From contig NZ_LZHZ01000031.1 in the NCBI RefSeq assembly GCF_001667505.1, positions 62,001 through 126,000 on the forward strand: 64,000 nt of DNA. The letters run 5' to 3'. The notes beneath the pieces are model-generated. The model worked only from the letters and a program-made list of their open reading frames with translations, was not told the DNA's origin and did no database searches. Shown piece by piece: positions 20,571-31,074 of this stretch. This stretch comes from Mycobacterium sp. ACS1612. GTDB lineage: Bacteria; Actinomycetota; Actinomycetes; Mycobacteriales; Mycobacteriaceae. The translations under genes and the position numbers were made by a program. Numbering within the stretch: the first letter of the stretch is position 1; every line of letters starts with the position of its first letter.

Positions 20571-21316
20571 CTCGGCATCCTCCGCCACACCGGCTGCGGC
20601 AGCAGCCGCATCACGGCAGCGAGCGCTCCCACCTGCCAGGGAAACCAGACGCTGCGCCGGGTGCCGTTCAATGCGCGCACGGTCGCGTCGGCCACCTGCG
20701 GCGCGGTCCTGGAGAACGGCGCAGGCGCCATGCCCTCGGTCATCCGCCCGATCACGAAGCCCGGCCGCACCACCAACAACCGCACCCCGGAGCCGTGCAA
20801 CGCGTCGGCGAGGCCGCTGCAGAACCCGTCCAATCCCGCTTTCGCCGAGCCGTATACGTAGTTCGCACGCCGCACCCGCGCACCCGCTATCGACGAGAAC
20901 GTGACGATCGTGCCGCGCCCTGCCGACCGCATCACGTTGGCGAGCACGGTCAACAGGCTCACTTGAGCGACGTAGTCGGTGTGCACGATGGCGGCGGCGT
21001 GCGCGGGATCCTTCTCGGCCAGGGCCTGATCGCCGAGGATGCCGAACGCCAACACCGCGCTGCGGATCGGACCGAGTTCGGCGACGATCTCGTCGACCAG
21101 CGGGCCGTGTGACGCGAGGTCGTCGGCATCGAATTCGCGGACGTGCACGGGCGCGGCGCCCGCCGCTCGCACTGCGGAGACCTCGTCGTCGAGGGTGTCG
21201 GCGCGACGGGCCGCGAGCACCACGGTGGCGCCCGCACCCAGCCGGGTGGCCAGTTCCAGCCCGATCTCGCTGCGGCCGCCGAAAATCACGACCAGCCCGG
21301 GGTCCGTGTCCTTCAC
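20567..21316 (-). CDS. Short-chain dehydrogenase/reductase (Rv2073c-like)
   Basis: The 249-residue Rossmann-fold SDR starts (GTG 21316) VKDTDPGLVVIFGGRSEIG, where GGRSEIG is a variant of the nucleotide-binding TGxxxGxG. It has the catalytic Ser in TFSSIAGARVR and the YVYGSAKAG motif with Tyr and Lys. Substrate and cofactor preference are not clear. It forms the 5' gene of the cobL-cobM-cobK operon with a 4-base overlap, a link kept in M. tuberculosis (Rv2073c, same length). A role in corrin synthesis is inferred only from that. It is divergent, 35 bases away, from the F420-type reductase. Confidence 0.88.
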   Translation of the reverse strand: MKDTDPGLVVIFGGRSEIGLELATRLGAGATVVLAARRADTLDDEVSAVRAAGAAPVHVREFDADDLASHGPLVDEIVAELGPIRSAVLAFGILGDQALAEKDPAHAAAIVHTDYVAQVSLLTVLANVMRSAGRGTIVTFSSIAGARVRRANYVYGSAKAGLDGFCSGLADALHGSGVRLLVVRPGFVIGRMTEGMAPAPFSRTAPQVADATVRALNGTRRSVWFPWQVGALAAVMRLLPQPVWRRMPR

Positions 21317-21351
21317 GAACCTGATTATGTCCTGCGCTACCGTGAGCCTTG

Positions 21352-21765
21352 ATGGCGAAGGCAACCACCCGACTCACGAACGACGCGTTGGCGTTTCTCA
21401 CCGAACGGCATCTGGCCATGTTGACGACGCTGCGCTCGGACAATTCCCCACACGTGGTGGCGGTCGGGTTCACCTTCGATCCGAAGACACACATCGCGCG
21501 GGTGATCACCACCGGCGGCTCGCAGAAGGCGGTGAACGCGCAGCAGCGCGGTGTCGCGGTGCTCAGCCAGGTCGACGGTGCCCGCTGGCTGTCGCTGGAG
21601 GGCAAGGCGGTGGTCAACACCGAGACCGACGCGGTGCGCGACGCCGAACTGCGGTACGCCCAGCGCTACCGCACGCCGCGGGTGAACCCGAAGCGGGTGG
21701 TCATCGAGGTCCGCGTGGAGCGGGTGCTGGGGTCCTCCGACCTGCTCGACCGCGCCGAAGACTAG
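21352..21765 (+). CDS. F420H2-dependent split-barrel reductase (Rv2074-like)
   Basis: The 137-residue split-barrel protein is closely similar to M. tuberculosis Rv2074, reported as an F420H2-dependent biliverdin reductase. Visible blocks are [51 protein letters not shown] and [19 protein letters not shown] 21352 is preferred to TTG 21349 because it gives the [11 protein letters not shown] start. It stands as a single gene divergent from the SDR-cob operon, an arrangement preserved in mycobacteria. Confidence 0.91.
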   Translation: MAKATTRLTNDALAFLTERHLAMLTTLRSDNSPHVVAVGFTFDPKTHIARVITTGGSQKAVNAQQRGVAVLSQVDGARWLSLEGKAVVNTETDAVRDAELRYAQRYRTPRVNPKRVVIEVRVERVLGSSDLLDRAED

Positions 21766-21783
21766 GTCCTCATAGGCGCGAAC

Positions 21784-22908
21784 TCAGGCGGGTACGACGA
21801 CCAGGTCGTGCGGGCGGTTGTTCACCGACACCGCGCCGTCGGCGGTGACCACCACGATGTCCTCGATGCGGGCGCCCCACTGACCCGGGAAGTAGATACC
21901 GGGCTCGACGGAAAACGCCATGCCCGGCTCCAACGGCAAGTTGTTGCCTGCGACGATGTAGGGCTCCTCGTGCACCGACAGCCCGATACCGTGGCCGGTG
22001 CGGTGCACGAACGCGTCGGCCAACCCTTCGGCGGCCAGCACGTCACGCGCGACGGCGTCCACCTGTTCCGCGGTCACCCCTGGCCGCACCGCCTCGACCG
22101 CGGCCTGTTGAGCGCGTTGCAGCACCGCGTAGCGCCTGGCCACCTCGGGGTCGGGCTCGCCGATGCTGTAGGTGCGCGTCGAGTCGGAGTTGTATCCCGG
22201 CTCGTACGGGCCGCCGATGTCGACGACAACGATGTCGCCGGCGCGCAATTCACGGTCGGAGCACTCGTGGTGCGGGTCGGCGCCGTGCGGCCCCGAGCCG
22301 ACGATGATGAAGGCCACCTCTGAATGTCCCTCGGCGACAATCGCTTCGGCGATATCCGCGGCGACGTCTGCTTCGGTTCTGCCGGGCACCAGAAACTCCG
22401 GGACGCGGGCGTGCACCCGGTCGATCGCCGCGCCGGCCTTACGGAGCGCGTCTACTTCGGCGGCGTCCTTGATCATCCGCAACCGGCGCAACACGCTCGT
22501 GGCGAGCACCGGCACCACCCCGAGCACCTCGGCGAGCGGAAGCAGGTGTAGCGCGGGCATGGCGTCGGTGACAGCGGTCGCGACGGGCGCGCCCCCCAGC
22601 GCGTCGGCGACCAACGCGTACGGGTCGTCGCCGTCGACCCAGTCACGCACGGCCAGACCGAGTTCGGTGACCGCGGACTCCTTCAACGAGGCCAGTTCCA
22701 GCCGCGGCACCACGACCGTCGGTGCACCGTCGGCAGGCAACACCAACGCGGTCAGCCGCTCGAAGGTCTGCGCCCGCGAACCCACCAGATACCGCAGGTC
22801 GTATCCGGGGGTGATGACGAGCCCGGCCAGGCCCGCTTCGGCGGCGGCGGACGCGGCCGCGTTGAGCCGCTGCGCGTACACATCGGTGCTGAATCGACTG
22901 GCGGTCAT
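21784..22908 (-). CDS. pepE: M24-family metallopeptidase, Xaa-Pro dipeptidase PepE
   Basis: The 374-residue cytosolic dipeptidase has an N-terminal creatinase-like domain (about 1-145) and a C-terminal pita-bread catalytic domain. Two-metal ligands are visible: Asp in VVVDIGGPYEPGYNSDSTRT, His in TGHGIGLSVHE, and Glu residues in FSVEPGIYFPG and GARIEDIVV. It would cleave Xaa-Pro dipeptides in peptide turnover. It corresponds to Rv2089c. Only 10 bases separate it from the VOC gene upstream, so the STAS-like, VOC and pepE genes form one unit. Confidence 0.94.
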   Translation of the reverse strand: MTASRFSTDVYAQRLNAAASAAAEAGLAGLVITPGYDLRYLVGSRAQTFERLTALVLPADGAPTVVVPRLELASLKESAVTELGLAVRDWVDGDDPYALVADALGGAPVATAVTDAMPALHLLPLAEVLGVVPVLATSVLRRLRMIKDAAEVDALRKAGAAIDRVHARVPEFLVPGRTEADVAADIAEAIVAEGHSEVAFIIVGSGPHGADPHHECSDRELRAGDIVVVDIGGPYEPGYNSDSTRTYSIGEPDPEVARRYAVLQRAQQAAVEAVRPGVTAEQVDAVARDVLAAEGLADAFVHRTGHGIGLSVHEEPYIVAGNNLPLEPGMAFSVEPGIYFPGQWGARIEDIVVVTADGAVSVNNRPHDLVVVPA

Positions 22909-22918
22909 GCCATGAAGG

Positions 22919-23314
22919 CTAATCGCGGGCCCAATAGCTGGCGACCTCGATCAGGTTGTCGTCGGGATCGCGGCAGTAATGCGACGTCATTGGGCCCGCA
23001 GCGCCGGTCTTCGGCACCGGCCCCGCCGTGATCGTCACTCCGCAAGCCCGCAGGTGGGCCCCGATCTCGTCCGGGCTCAGGTCGGCGATGAAGCACAGAT
23101 CCAGCGACCCGGGGGCGTCGACCGCGCCGGTCTCCCAATTGGGCGCGCCCGTCGGCCGCACGTTGATCTTCTGGTTGCCGAAGGCAAGCGCAATCCGATT
23201 GTCGCCGAACACTTCTCGTCTCATGCCGAGCACCCGCACATACCAGTCGACCGTGGCGTCGACGTCGCGACAATTGAGCACAACGTGGTCGATGTGATCA
23301 ACACCGAAGGGCAT
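22919..23314 (-). CDS. VOC-family (glyoxalase/extradiol dioxygenase fold) protein
   Basis: The 131-residue protein starts MPFGVDHIDHVVLNCRDVDA with the first metal His, continues with the paired beta-alpha-beta-beta-beta modules, and ends with YCRDPDDNLIEVASYWA carrying the usual C-terminal Glu. Vicinal oxygen chelate proteins include lyases, dioxygenases and antibiotic-binding proteins; the reaction here is unknown. ATG 23314 is set by a strong GGAGGAG five bases upstream, which rejects the 47-codon upstream extension. It lies between the STAS-like gene (13-base gap) and pepE. Confidence 0.87.
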   Translation of the reverse strand: MPFGVDHIDHVVLNCRDVDATVDWYVRVLGMRREVFGDNRIALAFGNQKINVRPTGAPNWETGAVDAPGSLDLCFIADLSPDEIGAHLRACGVTITAGPVPKTGAAGPMTSHYCRDPDDNLIEVASYWARD

Positions 23315-23327
23315 CTGTTCTCCTCCG

Positions 23328-23696
23328 TCAGCCCGCGGCCCACTGCGCGGCCCGGTCGACCTCGTCGAGCCCGAACAATGCGAGTTCGCCGGGAACCATC
23401 CAGGCGAACGCGTGCAGCGCGTGGGCCACCCAATCTTTGTCGGAAACCACCGCAATTCGTCTGAACGCCGAGTGGTGGTGAATCAATGCACCGAGCCCCA
23501 GCTTCAGGTCTTCTGCCAGCCCGCCAGGCCCGAAGCCTTCGTAGTCGGAGGCGATCACCTCGACGATCCTGATCTCACCGGTCTTGGCCAGGTGCTCCAT
23601 CGTCGGCTTGAAATCGCGCAGGTCGTCACCGCGCACGCGGCCTGACACGCGGATGCCGGTGACGCCCGCCGGCATGCCGGGCAACATCTCGATCAT
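23328..23696 (-). CDS. SpoIIAA-like (STAS/CRAL-TRIO fold) protein
   Basis: The 122-residue soluble protein starts MIEMLPGMPAGVTGIRVSGR and continues with an RGDDL-KPTMEHL helix, DYEGFGP, and the WVAHALHAFAWMVPGELALF region typical of the SpoIIAA-like family (DUF3478). Members have a STAS-like sandwich and unknown roles in lipid or membrane processes. It is the first gene of a short operon with the VOC protein and pepE. No regulatory site is recognised. Confidence 0.82.
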   Translation of the reverse strand: MIEMLPGMPAGVTGIRVSGRVRGDDLRDFKPTMEHLAKTGEIRIVEVIASDYEGFGPGGLAEDLKLGLGALIHHHSAFRRIAVVSDKDWVAHALHAFAWMVPGELALFGLDEVDRAAQWAAG

Positions 23697-23735
23697 CCGT
23701 CCAGTGTGACTCGCCAGCCGAACGCGGTGGCTGAT

Positions 23736-24206
23736 TCACAGGCGCCGTTGCAGTGTGCGCACCCGGCGGCGCAGCGCCGCGACGGGCCGCATCGCGTACT
23801 GCCTCTCGATGGCACGGGCGCCGGACCGGAAGAACCGGCGTACCGCGTCACTGGCCGCCTTCTCGTCGCCGTCGGTGACCGAGAACTGGGCTGTCCAAAT
23901 CGCGGTGGATCGGTGTTGTCCGCCAGGGCGGATGCGGAACTCGCCGCGAAAATCTGCGATCGGCAGATTCGCCAAAGAGGCTTCGTATCGGTAGATCCGT
24001 TGCGCGGGATCGTATTCGGTCAACCGCTCCTCCCACCGCAGGCCGTCCTCGGTCTCCAGAATCCGGACCGCGCCGGGCTGTTCGCCTTCTCCGGACGCCG
24101 CGGTGATCATCGGATGCCAATCGGCGATGCTGTGGAACCCGCCGAGTTCACGCCACATCGAATCGGCGCTGCGATGGGCATCGGCGAAGACTTGCACCTG
24201 CGGCAT
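23736..24206 (-). CDS. SRPBCC/START-like polyketide-cyclase-type protein
   Basis: The 156-residue protein has the SRPBCC pattern: [20 protein letters not shown] at the start, a WHPMI segment, [20 protein letters not shown], and a C-terminal amphipathic helix with ARAIERQYA. Proteins of this fold bind hydrophobic ligands in a deep cavity; no catalytic residue can be assigned. It is divergent from the exonuclease gene 53 bases away and separated from the STAS-like gene by 39 bases. Confidence 0.8.
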   Translation of the reverse strand: MPQVQVFADAHRSADSMWRELGGFHSIADWHPMITAASGEGEQPGAVRILETEDGLRWEERLTEYDPAQRIYRYEASLANLPIADFRGEFRIRPGGQHRSTAIWTAQFSVTDGDEKAASDAVRRFFRSGARAIERQYAMRPVAALRRRVRTLQRRL

Positions 24207-24259
24207 GCCCTACCGGATACCCGCGAAAGTGCTGCGCAACCCCTGGCAGGATGACCGGC

Positions 24260-25210
24260 ATGTCCTTGTTGCTGCTCGACGGCGCCAGCATGTGGTTCCG
24301 CTCGTATTTCGGTGTGCCCTCATCGATCAAGGCGCCCGACGGACGGCCCGTCAACGCGGTACGCGGTTTTCTCGACGCGGTCGCGACGCTGATCACCCGG
24401 GAGCAACCGACGCGACTGGTGGTATGCCGCGACGATGACTGGCGTCCGCAGTGGCGTGTCGACCTGATCCCGTCGTACAAGGCGCACCGTGTGCTCGAGG
24501 AGAACCCGGACGGACAACCCGACATCGAAGAGGTCCCCGACGAGTTGACCCCGCAGGTGGACATGATCATGGAGATCCTGGACGCCTTCGGCATTCCGAC
24601 CGCGGGCGCCCCGCAATGCGAGGCCGACGACGTTCTGGGCACGTTGGCCTACCGCGAACGTCGCGACCCGGTCGTGGTGGTCAGCGGTGACCGCGACCTG
24701 CTGCAACTGGTGTGCGACGACCCGGTCGCGGTCCGGGTGCTCTACCTGGGCCGCGGATTGGCCAAAGCCACCAAGTTCGGGCCCGCCGAAGTCGCCGAAA
24801 CCTACGGTGTGCCGGTCGACCGCGCCGGACCCGCTTACGCCGAACTGGCGTTGCTGCGCGGGGATCCGTCGGACGGCCTACCCGGGGTGCCAGGCATCGG
24901 CGAGAAGACGGCTGCGACGCTTTTGGCGCAGCACGGCTCGCTCGAGACGATCCTGGCTGCGGCGCAGGACCCGAAATCAAAGATGTCCAAGGCGTACCGG
25001 AACAAGTTGCTGGCGGCCACCGACTACATCGAGGCGGCGGGGCCCGTCGTGCGGGTGGCCGCCGACGCCGACGTCAGCTTCTCCACGAAGTCCGACAAGC
25101 TGCCGCTGGCGGCCGAGCATCCGCGCAAGGTCGTCGAACTCGCCGAACAGTACGGAGTGACGTCGTCGATCGGTCGCCTGCAAAAGGCGCTCGACGCGCT
25201 GCCCGGATAG
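24260..25210 (+). CDS. 5'-3' exonuclease (flap endonuclease-like, Rv2090-type)
   Basis: The 316-residue nuclease resembles the N-terminal domain of DNA polymerase I but stands alone. The metal-binding acidic residues appear in [16 protein letters not shown], the arch/helical region in [15 protein letters not shown], and the core in [12 protein letters not shown] and [12 protein letters not shown]. The helix-hairpin-helix is at [17 protein letters not shown]. It would remove RNA primers or flaps. ATG 24260 has AGG 9 bases upstream; the in-frame ATG 24251 is immediately at that AGG, so it is less likely. It ends 3 bases from the convergent DUF4333 gene. It corresponds to Rv2090. Confidence 0.92.
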   Translation: MSLLLLDGASMWFRSYFGVPSSIKAPDGRPVNAVRGFLDAVATLITREQPTRLVVCRDDDWRPQWRVDLIPSYKAHRVLEENPDGQPDIEEVPDELTPQVDMIMEILDAFGIPTAGAPQCEADDVLGTLAYRERRDPVVVVSGDRDLLQLVCDDPVAVRVLYLGRGLAKATKFGPAEVAETYGVPVDRAGPAYAELALLRGDPSDGLPGVPGIGEKTAATLLAQHGSLETILAAAQDPKSKMSKAYRNKLLAATDYIEAAGPVVRVAADADVSFSTKSDKLPLAAEHPRKVVELAEQYGVTSSIGRLQKALDALPG

Positions 25211-25213
25211 CCG

Positions 25214-26014
25214 CTACTTGGGCCTGCCCACCTCGTAGGTGCCCTTGTCGTCCTGGAACGTCACGGTGACCTGGCGCTTGGTGCCGTCGATGCTGACCTC
25301 GCAGTTGAAGGTTTCGCCCTTCTTCACCGTGGGGTTCTGGCCGTCGTTGCACTTGACGTCCTTGACGTTCTTCGCGCCGTAGCCGTTGGCCTCGTCGGTC
25401 AGGATCTGCTGCACCCCGGTCTGCGCGGCGTTGATGTCCAGCTTGTTGGTCCAGAACCAGCCCGGCGTGACGAATCCCAGCACCGCCACCGCCGCGATCA
25501 CAATGAGGACGAGAGCCCCGACGACACCGAGGATGACGCGCATCGAGCGCTTGGAGCTTTCTTCCGAACCTGGCGCGGTGTACTGCGGGAACTGCCCGTA
25601 CTGACCAGGCTGTTGGCCGTATTGGTCGGGCTGCTGCCCATACGGCTGGCCAGGCGGAGGCGCGTAGGGCTGACCCGGTTGGGGGGTGTATTGGCCGGGC
25701 TGACCGTACTGCCCCGGATAGGTCGGCGGCGTGTACGCCCCAGGCTGGGCGTACTGCTCACCCGACGAGTACTGCTGCGGCGGCTGATACGCCGGCGCGC
25801 CCGGCTGCTGATACTGCGGATACTGATGCTGTTGCGGATCGTAAGCCGGCGGAGGCTGCCAGGACGGCGCCGCGGTGGTCGGTTGTTCGGCCCCTGGAGT
25901 CGGCGGCTGCCACGGCTGATTCGCCGACGGGTCGCTTGACGTCTGATCCTGCCCAGACTCCGGTTGCTGACCGGGCCACGGCTGCGTCGGATCAGATCCT
26001 TGCGGTCCGCTCAT
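25214..26014 (-). CDS. DUF4333 membrane protein with Pro/Gln/Tyr-rich N-terminus (Rv2091c-like)
   Basis: The 266-residue protein has a disordered cytosolic half (about 1-150) built of repeated [16 protein letters not shown] units. A single membrane helix follows (about 160-183, [20 protein letters not shown]), and then an extracytoplasmic DUF4333 domain with two cysteines (VKCNDGQNP and ETFNCEV) likely to form a disulfide. Function is unknown. ATG 26014 follows AAGGAGAGAC. It precedes helY in the opposite orientation to the exonuclease and corresponds to Rv2091c. The low-complexity part may drive protein-protein interaction at the envelope. Confidence 0.87.
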   Translation of the reverse strand: MSGPQGSDPTQPWPGQQPESGQDQTSSDPSANQPWQPPTPGAEQPTTAAPSWQPPPAYDPQQHQYPQYQQPGAPAYQPPQQYSSGEQYAQPGAYTPPTYPGQYGQPGQYTPQPGQPYAPPPGQPYGQQPDQYGQQPGQYGQFPQYTAPGSEESSKRSMRVILGVVGALVLIVIAAVAVLGFVTPGWFWTNKLDINAAQTGVQQILTDEANGYGAKNVKDVKCNDGQNPTVKKGETFNCEVSIDGTKRQVTVTFQDDKGTYEVGRPK

Positions 26015-26053
26015 GTCTCTCCTTGCTCATGGGTCGCACTGCTGGCGAACACA

Positions 26054-28801
26054 CTACCCGGCATCAACAGCCACGACGCCGCGTCGAATGTCGTTGATAG
26101 CGCGTTTCGCGGTCGTCCGCAGCGCCGGTGTCGGTGCGGCGTTGCGGACCTGGTCGAGCAGGTCGAGCACCTGACGGCACCACCGCACGAAATCGCCCGC
26201 CGACAACGGTGTCCCGGTGCCTGAGGCGTCGGAGGCGGCGAGCGCGGTGGTCAGGTCGCCGGTGGTGGCCCAGCGGTAGATGGCGGTGACGAAACCCTCT
26301 TCGGGCTCACGGCTTTGGGCGATCCGGTGCCGCTGCTCGTCGGCGCGCAACTCGCTCCACAACCGACGGGTCTGGTTCAGCGCGCGACGCACCTTGCCGG
26401 TCGGCACTTGAATTCCGTCCGGGGCGCCCGGCGCGTCGCCCCGCGATTCGAAGAGCACCGATGACACCACGGCCGCGAGTTCGGCGGGCTCCAGCCCGTC
26501 CCAGGTGCCGCTGCGCAGGCATTCGGCGACCAATAGGTCACTCTCGCTGTAGATCCTGGCCAACAACCGGCCGTCGTCGGTGACCTTGGGGTCGGCGCCT
26601 TCGCCGTCGATGAACCCGCGCTCGGTCAGCAGCACGACGATGCGGTCGAAGGTGCGGGCCAGCGAGTTGGTGGCGGCCGCGATCTTCTGCCGCAACTGTT
26701 CGTTGTCGCGTTCGACGCGCATATAGCGTTCCGCCAACCGGGCCTTGGCTTCCCGTTCGGGCAAGTGATGGGCGGGGTGACCGCGCATCTGTTCGCGCAG
26801 TCCCGCGAGTTCGGGGTCGACGTCGCGTTCCTTCGGCGGTCCGCTGCGGTGGCGGTTGCCCGACGGCACGTCGAGTCCCGTCGACGCCGAACGCAGCGCC
26901 GAGGCGAGGTCGCGGCGCATCCGCGGGTTGCGGTGTTCGACCCGTTTGGGCAGCGGCATCGAGCCCAACGGTTCCGACGCGCCCGAGTAGTCGGCCGACG
27001 AAATGCGCCCGGCCCAACGGTGTTCGGTGAGCACCAGCGGCCGCGGATCGTCGCTGTCACGGTCGGCTTCGAGCACGACTGCCAGGCCGCCGCGGCGGCC
27101 GTGGGTGATGGTGATGATGTCGCCGCGGCGCAGCGCGGCCAGCGCGTCGTTGGCGGCCCGCCGCCGTTGCAGACGCGACGCCCGCGACTGCGCGCGTTCG
27201 CGTTCCGAGATCTGCTGTCGCAGCCGCACATACGCCAGGATCGGCGCGTCACGTCCGCCGTCGAGTTCTCCTGCGATTTCGTCGAGTAACCGTTCGCCGC
27301 GCTCGACGGCACGGACCAACCCGACCACCGAGCGGTCGGCCTGATACTGAGCGAAGGAGCTTTCAAGCAGTTTGTGTGCCTGCGTGGGCCCCATCTGGTT
27401 CACCAGGTTGATGGTCATGTTGTAAGTCGGCGCGAACGAACTGCGCAGCGGAAAGGTACGCGTCGACGCCAGACCAGCGACCTCGGCCGGGTCGATGTCG
27501 GGATGCCACAACACCACCGCATGCCCTTCGACGTCGATGCCGCGTCGTCCCGCCCGGCCCGTCAACTGGGTGTACTCCCCCGGCGTCAACGGCATGTGCT
27601 GCTCACCGTTGAACTTGACCAGCCGTTCGAGCACCACCGTGCGCGCCGGCATGTTGATGCCCAAAGCCAGTGTCTCCGTTGCGAAGACAGCCTTCACCAA
27701 GCCTGCGGTGAACAGCTCCTCCACGGTGTGGCGGAAGATCGGCAGCATTCCCGCGTGGTGGGCGGCCAACCCGCGCAGCAGTCCTTCGCGCCATTCGTGG
27801 TAGTCGAGGACGACGAGATCGGCGTCGTTGAGGTCGGCGGTGCGCCGGTCGATGATCTCCGCGATGCGGACCCGCTCCTCGTCGGAGGTGAGTCGCAGCG
27901 ACGAGCGCAGGCATTGCTTGACCGCGGCGTCGCAGCCCGCCCGGGAGAACACGAAAGTGATTGCAGGCAACAGGCCTTCGCGGTCGAGCGCGGTGATCAC
28001 GTCGGGCCTGCCCGGTGGCCGGTAGATGCTGGGTCGGGAGCGGCCACGGCCGCGGGGCTGCCAGTCGGCCAGCCGGTCGGCCTCCCGCCGATTCGCGATG
28101 TGGCGCAGCAGTTCCGGGTCGACCAGAAGTTCGCGACCGGACTTGGTGGCCTTCGAGTTGCGGTAGTCGAACAGGTCGAACAGTCGCTTGCCGACCAGGA
28201 CGTGCTGCCACAACGGGACCGGGCGGTGTTCGTCGACGACGACGGTGGTGTCGCCGCGCACGGTCTGGATCCAGCCGCCGAACTCCTCGGCGTTGCTGAC
28301 CGTCGCCGAGAGGCTGACCAGCCGCACCTCCTCGGGCAGATGCAGGATCACTTCCTCCCACACCGCGCCGCGCATGCGGTCGGCCAGGAAGTGCACCTCG
28401 TCCATCACCACGTGCGAAAGACCGCGCAGCGCAGGCGAATCCGCGTAAAGCATGTTGCGGAGCACTTCGGTGGTCATCACGACGACGTCGGCGTCGCCGT
28501 TGATCGACTGGTCGCCGGTGAGCAGGCCGATCCGCTCCGGACCGTACCTGGCCACCAGATCGTTGTGCTTCTGGTTGCTCAACGCTTTGATCGGCGTGGT
28601 GTAGAAACACTTTCGGCCCGCGGCCAACGCCAGGTGCACGGCGAACTCGCCGACGACGGTCTTGCCCGCACCGGTCGGTGCGCACACCAGCACGCCGTGG
28701 CCGTTCTCCAGCGCTTGGCAGGCGCGCTGCTGAAAGTCGTCCAGCGCAAACGACAACTGCGCGGAGAAGCTGGCGAGTTGGTCGCTAGGTGGCGTCGTCA
28801 T
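26054..28801 (-). CDS. helY: Ski2-like ATP-dependent RNA/DNA helicase HelY
   Basis: The 915-residue superfamily-2 helicase has Walker A APTGAGKT (about 41-48), the DEVH box in [15 protein letters not shown], a [11 protein letters not shown] motif III, and [12 protein letters not shown] motif VI. It has a long C-terminal half related to the DOB1/Ski2 helical-bundle region. Family members unwind RNA for decay or processing; the mycobacterial target is not fixed. ATG 28801 lies inside the tatC 3' end (17-base overlap), so expression follows tatC. It corresponds to Rv2092c. It is the last gene of the pafB-pafC-tatA-tatC-helY series. Confidence 0.95.
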   Translation of the reverse strand: MTTPPSDQLASFSAQLSFALDDFQQRACQALENGHGVLVCAPTGAGKTVVGEFAVHLALAAGRKCFYTTPIKALSNQKHNDLVARYGPERIGLLTGDQSINGDADVVVMTTEVLRNMLYADSPALRGLSHVVMDEVHFLADRMRGAVWEEVILHLPEEVRLVSLSATVSNAEEFGGWIQTVRGDTTVVVDEHRPVPLWQHVLVGKRLFDLFDYRNSKATKSGRELLVDPELLRHIANRREADRLADWQPRGRGRSRPSIYRPPGRPDVITALDREGLLPAITFVFSRAGCDAAVKQCLRSSLRLTSDEERVRIAEIIDRRTADLNDADLVVLDYHEWREGLLRGLAAHHAGMLPIFRHTVEELFTAGLVKAVFATETLALGINMPARTVVLERLVKFNGEQHMPLTPGEYTQLTGRAGRRGIDVEGHAVVLWHPDIDPAEVAGLASTRTFPLRSSFAPTYNMTINLVNQMGPTQAHKLLESSFAQYQADRSVVGLVRAVERGERLLDEIAGELDGGRDAPILAYVRLRQQISERERAQSRASRLQRRRAANDALAALRRGDIITITHGRRGGLAVVLEADRDSDDPRPLVLTEHRWAGRISSADYSGASEPLGSMPLPKRVEHRNPRMRRDLASALRSASTGLDVPSGNRHRSGPPKERDVDPELAGLREQMRGHPAHHLPEREAKARLAERYMRVERDNEQLRQKIAAATNSLARTFDRIVVLLTERGFIDGEGADPKVTDDGRLLARIYSESDLLVAECLRSGTWDGLEPAELAAVVSSVLFESRGDAPGAPDGIQVPTGKVRRALNQTRRLWSELRADEQRHRIAQSREPEEGFVTAIYRWATTGDLTTALAASDASGTGTPLSAGDFVRWCRQVLDLLDQVRNAAPTPALRTTAKRAINDIRRGVVAVDAG

Positions 28802-29735
28802 CGATCACGACCCGGGACGGGGCGGGCACGGCGCTCGGCGCCTCGATCGGCTCGACACTGCCGATCGGCGCAGCGAGTTCGTCGGGGACGTCCTCGGCCG
28901 CCGCGCGCCGGGCCTTGCGCCGGTCGTGAATGCGGGCCAGCTGGATGGACACCTCCAGCAGCAGAGACAGGGCCAGCGCCAACGCCAGCATCGAAAACGG
29001 GTCCGACCCGGGCGTCGCGAACGCGGCGAAAATGAAGAGGCCGAAGATCAGTCCGCGCCGCCACGCCTTCAGCCGGTCGTAGGTCAGGATGCCGACGAGG
29101 TTGAGCATGATGATCAGCAGCGGGAATTCGAAGCTGATGCCGAACACCAGCAGCAGGTTGATCAGGAAGCCGAAGTACTGCTCGCCGGACAGCGCGGTGA
29201 CCTGGACGTCGCTGCCGACGGTCAACAGGAAGTGCAACGCCTTCGACAACACGACGTAGGCGAGCACGGCGCCGGTGACGAACAGCACCGCCCCGACGGC
29301 GACGAACGCGCTGGCGAACCGACGTTCCTTTTTGTACAAGCCGGGGGTGATGAACGCCCACAGTTGATACAGCCACACCGGGCAGGCCAGGATGACGCCT
29401 GCGGTCAGCCCCACCTTCAGCCGCAGCATGAACTGGTCGAACGGCGCCGTCGCCAACAGCCGGCATTCGCCGTCGGGTGCGATGGCGGCGCGCGCGGACG
29501 GCGGCAGCGAACAGTACGGCCCGCGCAGCCACTCGCCGAGACTGGGGAACCCGAAGAAGCTGTGGCTGTACCAGAAGAACCCGGCGATCGTCGTCAGCAC
29601 GACGGCGGCGACCGCGATCAGCAGCCGGGTCCGCAGTTCGGTGAGGTGCTCGACCAACGACATGGTGCCGTCGGGGTTCACGCGCGACCGACGTCGACGC
29701 GGATCGAGTTTCTTGAAGATTCCGGGGGTTTGCAC
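28785..29735 (-). CDS. tatC: Sec-independent protein translocase TatC
   Basis: TatC is the twin-arginine signal receptor in the cytoplasmic membrane. The 316-residue protein has a basic N-terminal extension ([12 protein letters not shown]) and the hallmark [15 protein letters not shown]. Six membrane segments follow, including [13 protein letters not shown] with the conserved Phe/Glu-region face and [13 protein letters not shown]-like periplasmic loops. The GTG start at 29735 matches the M. tuberculosis length (308 residues). It follows tatA by 46 bases and overlaps helY by 17. Linkage of tatAC with pafBC and helY is standard for mycobacteria. Confidence 0.96.
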   Translation of the reverse strand: MQTPGIFKKLDPRRRRSRVNPDGTMSLVEHLTELRTRLLIAVAAVVLTTIAGFFWYSHSFFGFPSLGEWLRGPYCSLPPSARAAIAPDGECRLLATAPFDQFMLRLKVGLTAGVILACPVWLYQLWAFITPGLYKKERRFASAFVAVGAVLFVTGAVLAYVVLSKALHFLLTVGSDVQVTALSGEQYFGFLINLLLVFGISFEFPLLIIMLNLVGILTYDRLKAWRRGLIFGLFIFAAFATPGSDPFSMLALALALSLLLEVSIQLARIHDRRKARRAAAEDVPDELAAPIGSVEPIEAPSAVPAPSRVVIDDDAT

Positions 29736-29781
29736 GGGCTATCTACGCCGCGTCACGATGCGGCCATTGGGTTGGCGTCGG

Positions 29782-30069
29782 TCAGGCCGGGCGTTGATCC
29801 GACCGCTGCTCGGCCTGCGGGGCCGGCGGTGGCGTCTCGACGCGCTCCGAGGAGATCGGCGTGGCCGCCGGAGCCGCTTGGCCGGCGACGTTGGGCGCCG
29901 GTGCGGAGGCCTCCGGCTTGGAGTCCGACTGCATCTCTTTGATCTCCGATTTGAAGATCCGCATCGACTTGCCGAGTGAACGCGCTGCGTCCGGCAGCTT
30001 CTTGGCGCCGAAGAGCAGCACGAATACGGCGATGACGATTACCCAGTGCCAGGGCTGAAGACCGCCCAT
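29782..30069 (-). CDS. tatA: Sec-independent protein translocase TatA
   Basis: The 95-residue pore-forming Tat subunit has a short N-terminal membrane helix ([16 protein letters not shown]), the [20 protein letters not shown] hinge and amphipathic helix, and an acidic, Ala/Pro-rich tail. With TatC and TatB (not in the window) it exports folded proteins with twin-arginine signals. It starts at ATG 30069, 30 bases after pafC, and is probably cotranscribed with pafBC. Confidence 0.96.
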   Translation of the reverse strand: MGGLQPWHWVIVIAVFVLLFGAKKLPDAARSLGKSMRIFKSEIKEMQSDSKPEASAPAPNVAGQAAPAATPISSERVETPPPAPQAEQRSDQRPA

Positions 30070-30099
30070 TTTTGTTACCTCCAGACGTCTGGACCGAGT

Positions 30100-31074
30100 C
30101 TACCTGCCGGCGCTGTCCGCACCGACCTCGTAGGCGTGCAGGGCAGCGGTCGCGGACTCGCGGACCCGCTGAGCCAGCGATTCGGGCTCCAGGACGCGGA
30201 CCGCGGAGCCGAAGCCCAGCACGAACCGTGCCATCCACTCCTCGGAGGCGTAGGTCATGGCGGCCTGGCAGGCGCCGTCGGCCAGCTCGCGGATGTCCCG
30301 CAGCGGGTAGTAGTCGAACATCCACGACGCGGACCGGTCGATCAGCAGGGTGGCCGACGGCAACGACGGGTCGGCGTCGAACAGTGAGGTGTCCGGTTCG
30401 GCCTGCACCGCCGGTGGCGGCGGGGCGGACGGCTCGTCGAGCACGTGCGCGTCGACGATGCGGTCGAAGCGGAACAGCCGCACGCCTTCGGCGGAGCGAC
30501 ACCAGGCCTCCAGATAGCTGTGGTCGGCGACCAGTACGACGCGGATGGGGTCGACGATGCGGCTGGTGAGCACGTCGTGGGAGGCCGAGTAGTACTCGAT
30601 GGACAGGGCGCGGCCGTTGCGCACGGCGGCGCGGACCGCGGCGGCGGCCTCGCTTTCAGCGGGAGCGGGCGCGTCGACCGCGGCTTCGGCGCCCCGACCC
30701 ACTGTGCCCGCGGCGGATTCGATCTTGGCGATCGCGCTGCGCGCGGCCTCGGGGTCGACCATGCCGGGCACGTCGAGCAGCGCCCGCAGCGCGACCAGGA
30801 TGCCGGTGGCCTCCGGCGACGTCAGCCGCAGCGGGTGGTCGATACCCGCGGTGAAGGTGACTTCGATTGTGTCGCCGGAGAATTCGAAGTCGATGAGGTC
30901 ACCGGGGCCGTAGCCGGGCAGCCCGCACATCCACAGCTGGTTGAGGTCGTCGCGCAGTTGTTTGACGCTGACGCCGAGGTCGGTGGCCGCCTCAGCGTAG
31001 GTGATCTTCGGGTTGGCCTGGAAGTACGGCACCATGTTGAGCAGCCGAACCAGCCGGGTGGACACGGCGGTCAT
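30100..31074 (-). CDS. pafC: WYL-domain transcription regulator PafC
   Basis: PafC pairs with PafB as a DNA-damage-responsive activator that senses single-stranded DNA and switches on RecA-independent repair genes. The 324-residue protein has an N-terminal winged-helix domain (TYAEAATDLGVSVKQLRDDL), a central WYL domain around ALSIEYYSASHDVLTSRIVDP, and a WCX-like C-terminal region. ATG 31074 overlaps the pafB TGA (ATGA). It corresponds to Rv2095c. Despite the name it is not part of the pupylation reaction; here pafBC is separated from pafA by foreign-looking genes. Confidence 0.94.
   Translation of the reverse strand: MTAVSTRLVRLLNMVPYFQANPKITYAEAATDLGVSVKQLRDDLNQLWMCGLPGYGPGDLIDFEFSGDTIEVTFTAGIDHPLRLTSPEATGILVALRALLDVPGMVDPEAARSAIAKIESAAGTVGRGAEAAVDAPAPAESEAAAAVRAAVRNGRALSIEYYSASHDVLTSRIVDPIRVVLVADHSYLEAWCRSAEGVRLFRFDRIVDAHVLDEPSAPPPPAVQAEPDTSLFDADPSLPSATLLIDRSASWMFDYYPLRDIRELADGACQAAMTYASEEWMARFVLGFGSAVRVLEPESLAQRVRESATAALHAYEVGADSAGR

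Noticed and set aside
19365-21620. A 751-codon frame suggesting an SDR-CobL fusion
   Set aside because: The upstream 350 codons are out of frame with the real SDR and translate to Arg-rich sequence; CobL starts at 20570 with an ATGA overlap.
25580-25930. Repeat array in the DUF4333 gene
   Set aside because: The repetition reflects QYGQ/PGQPY low-complexity coding sequence, not a DNA repeat or CRISPR.
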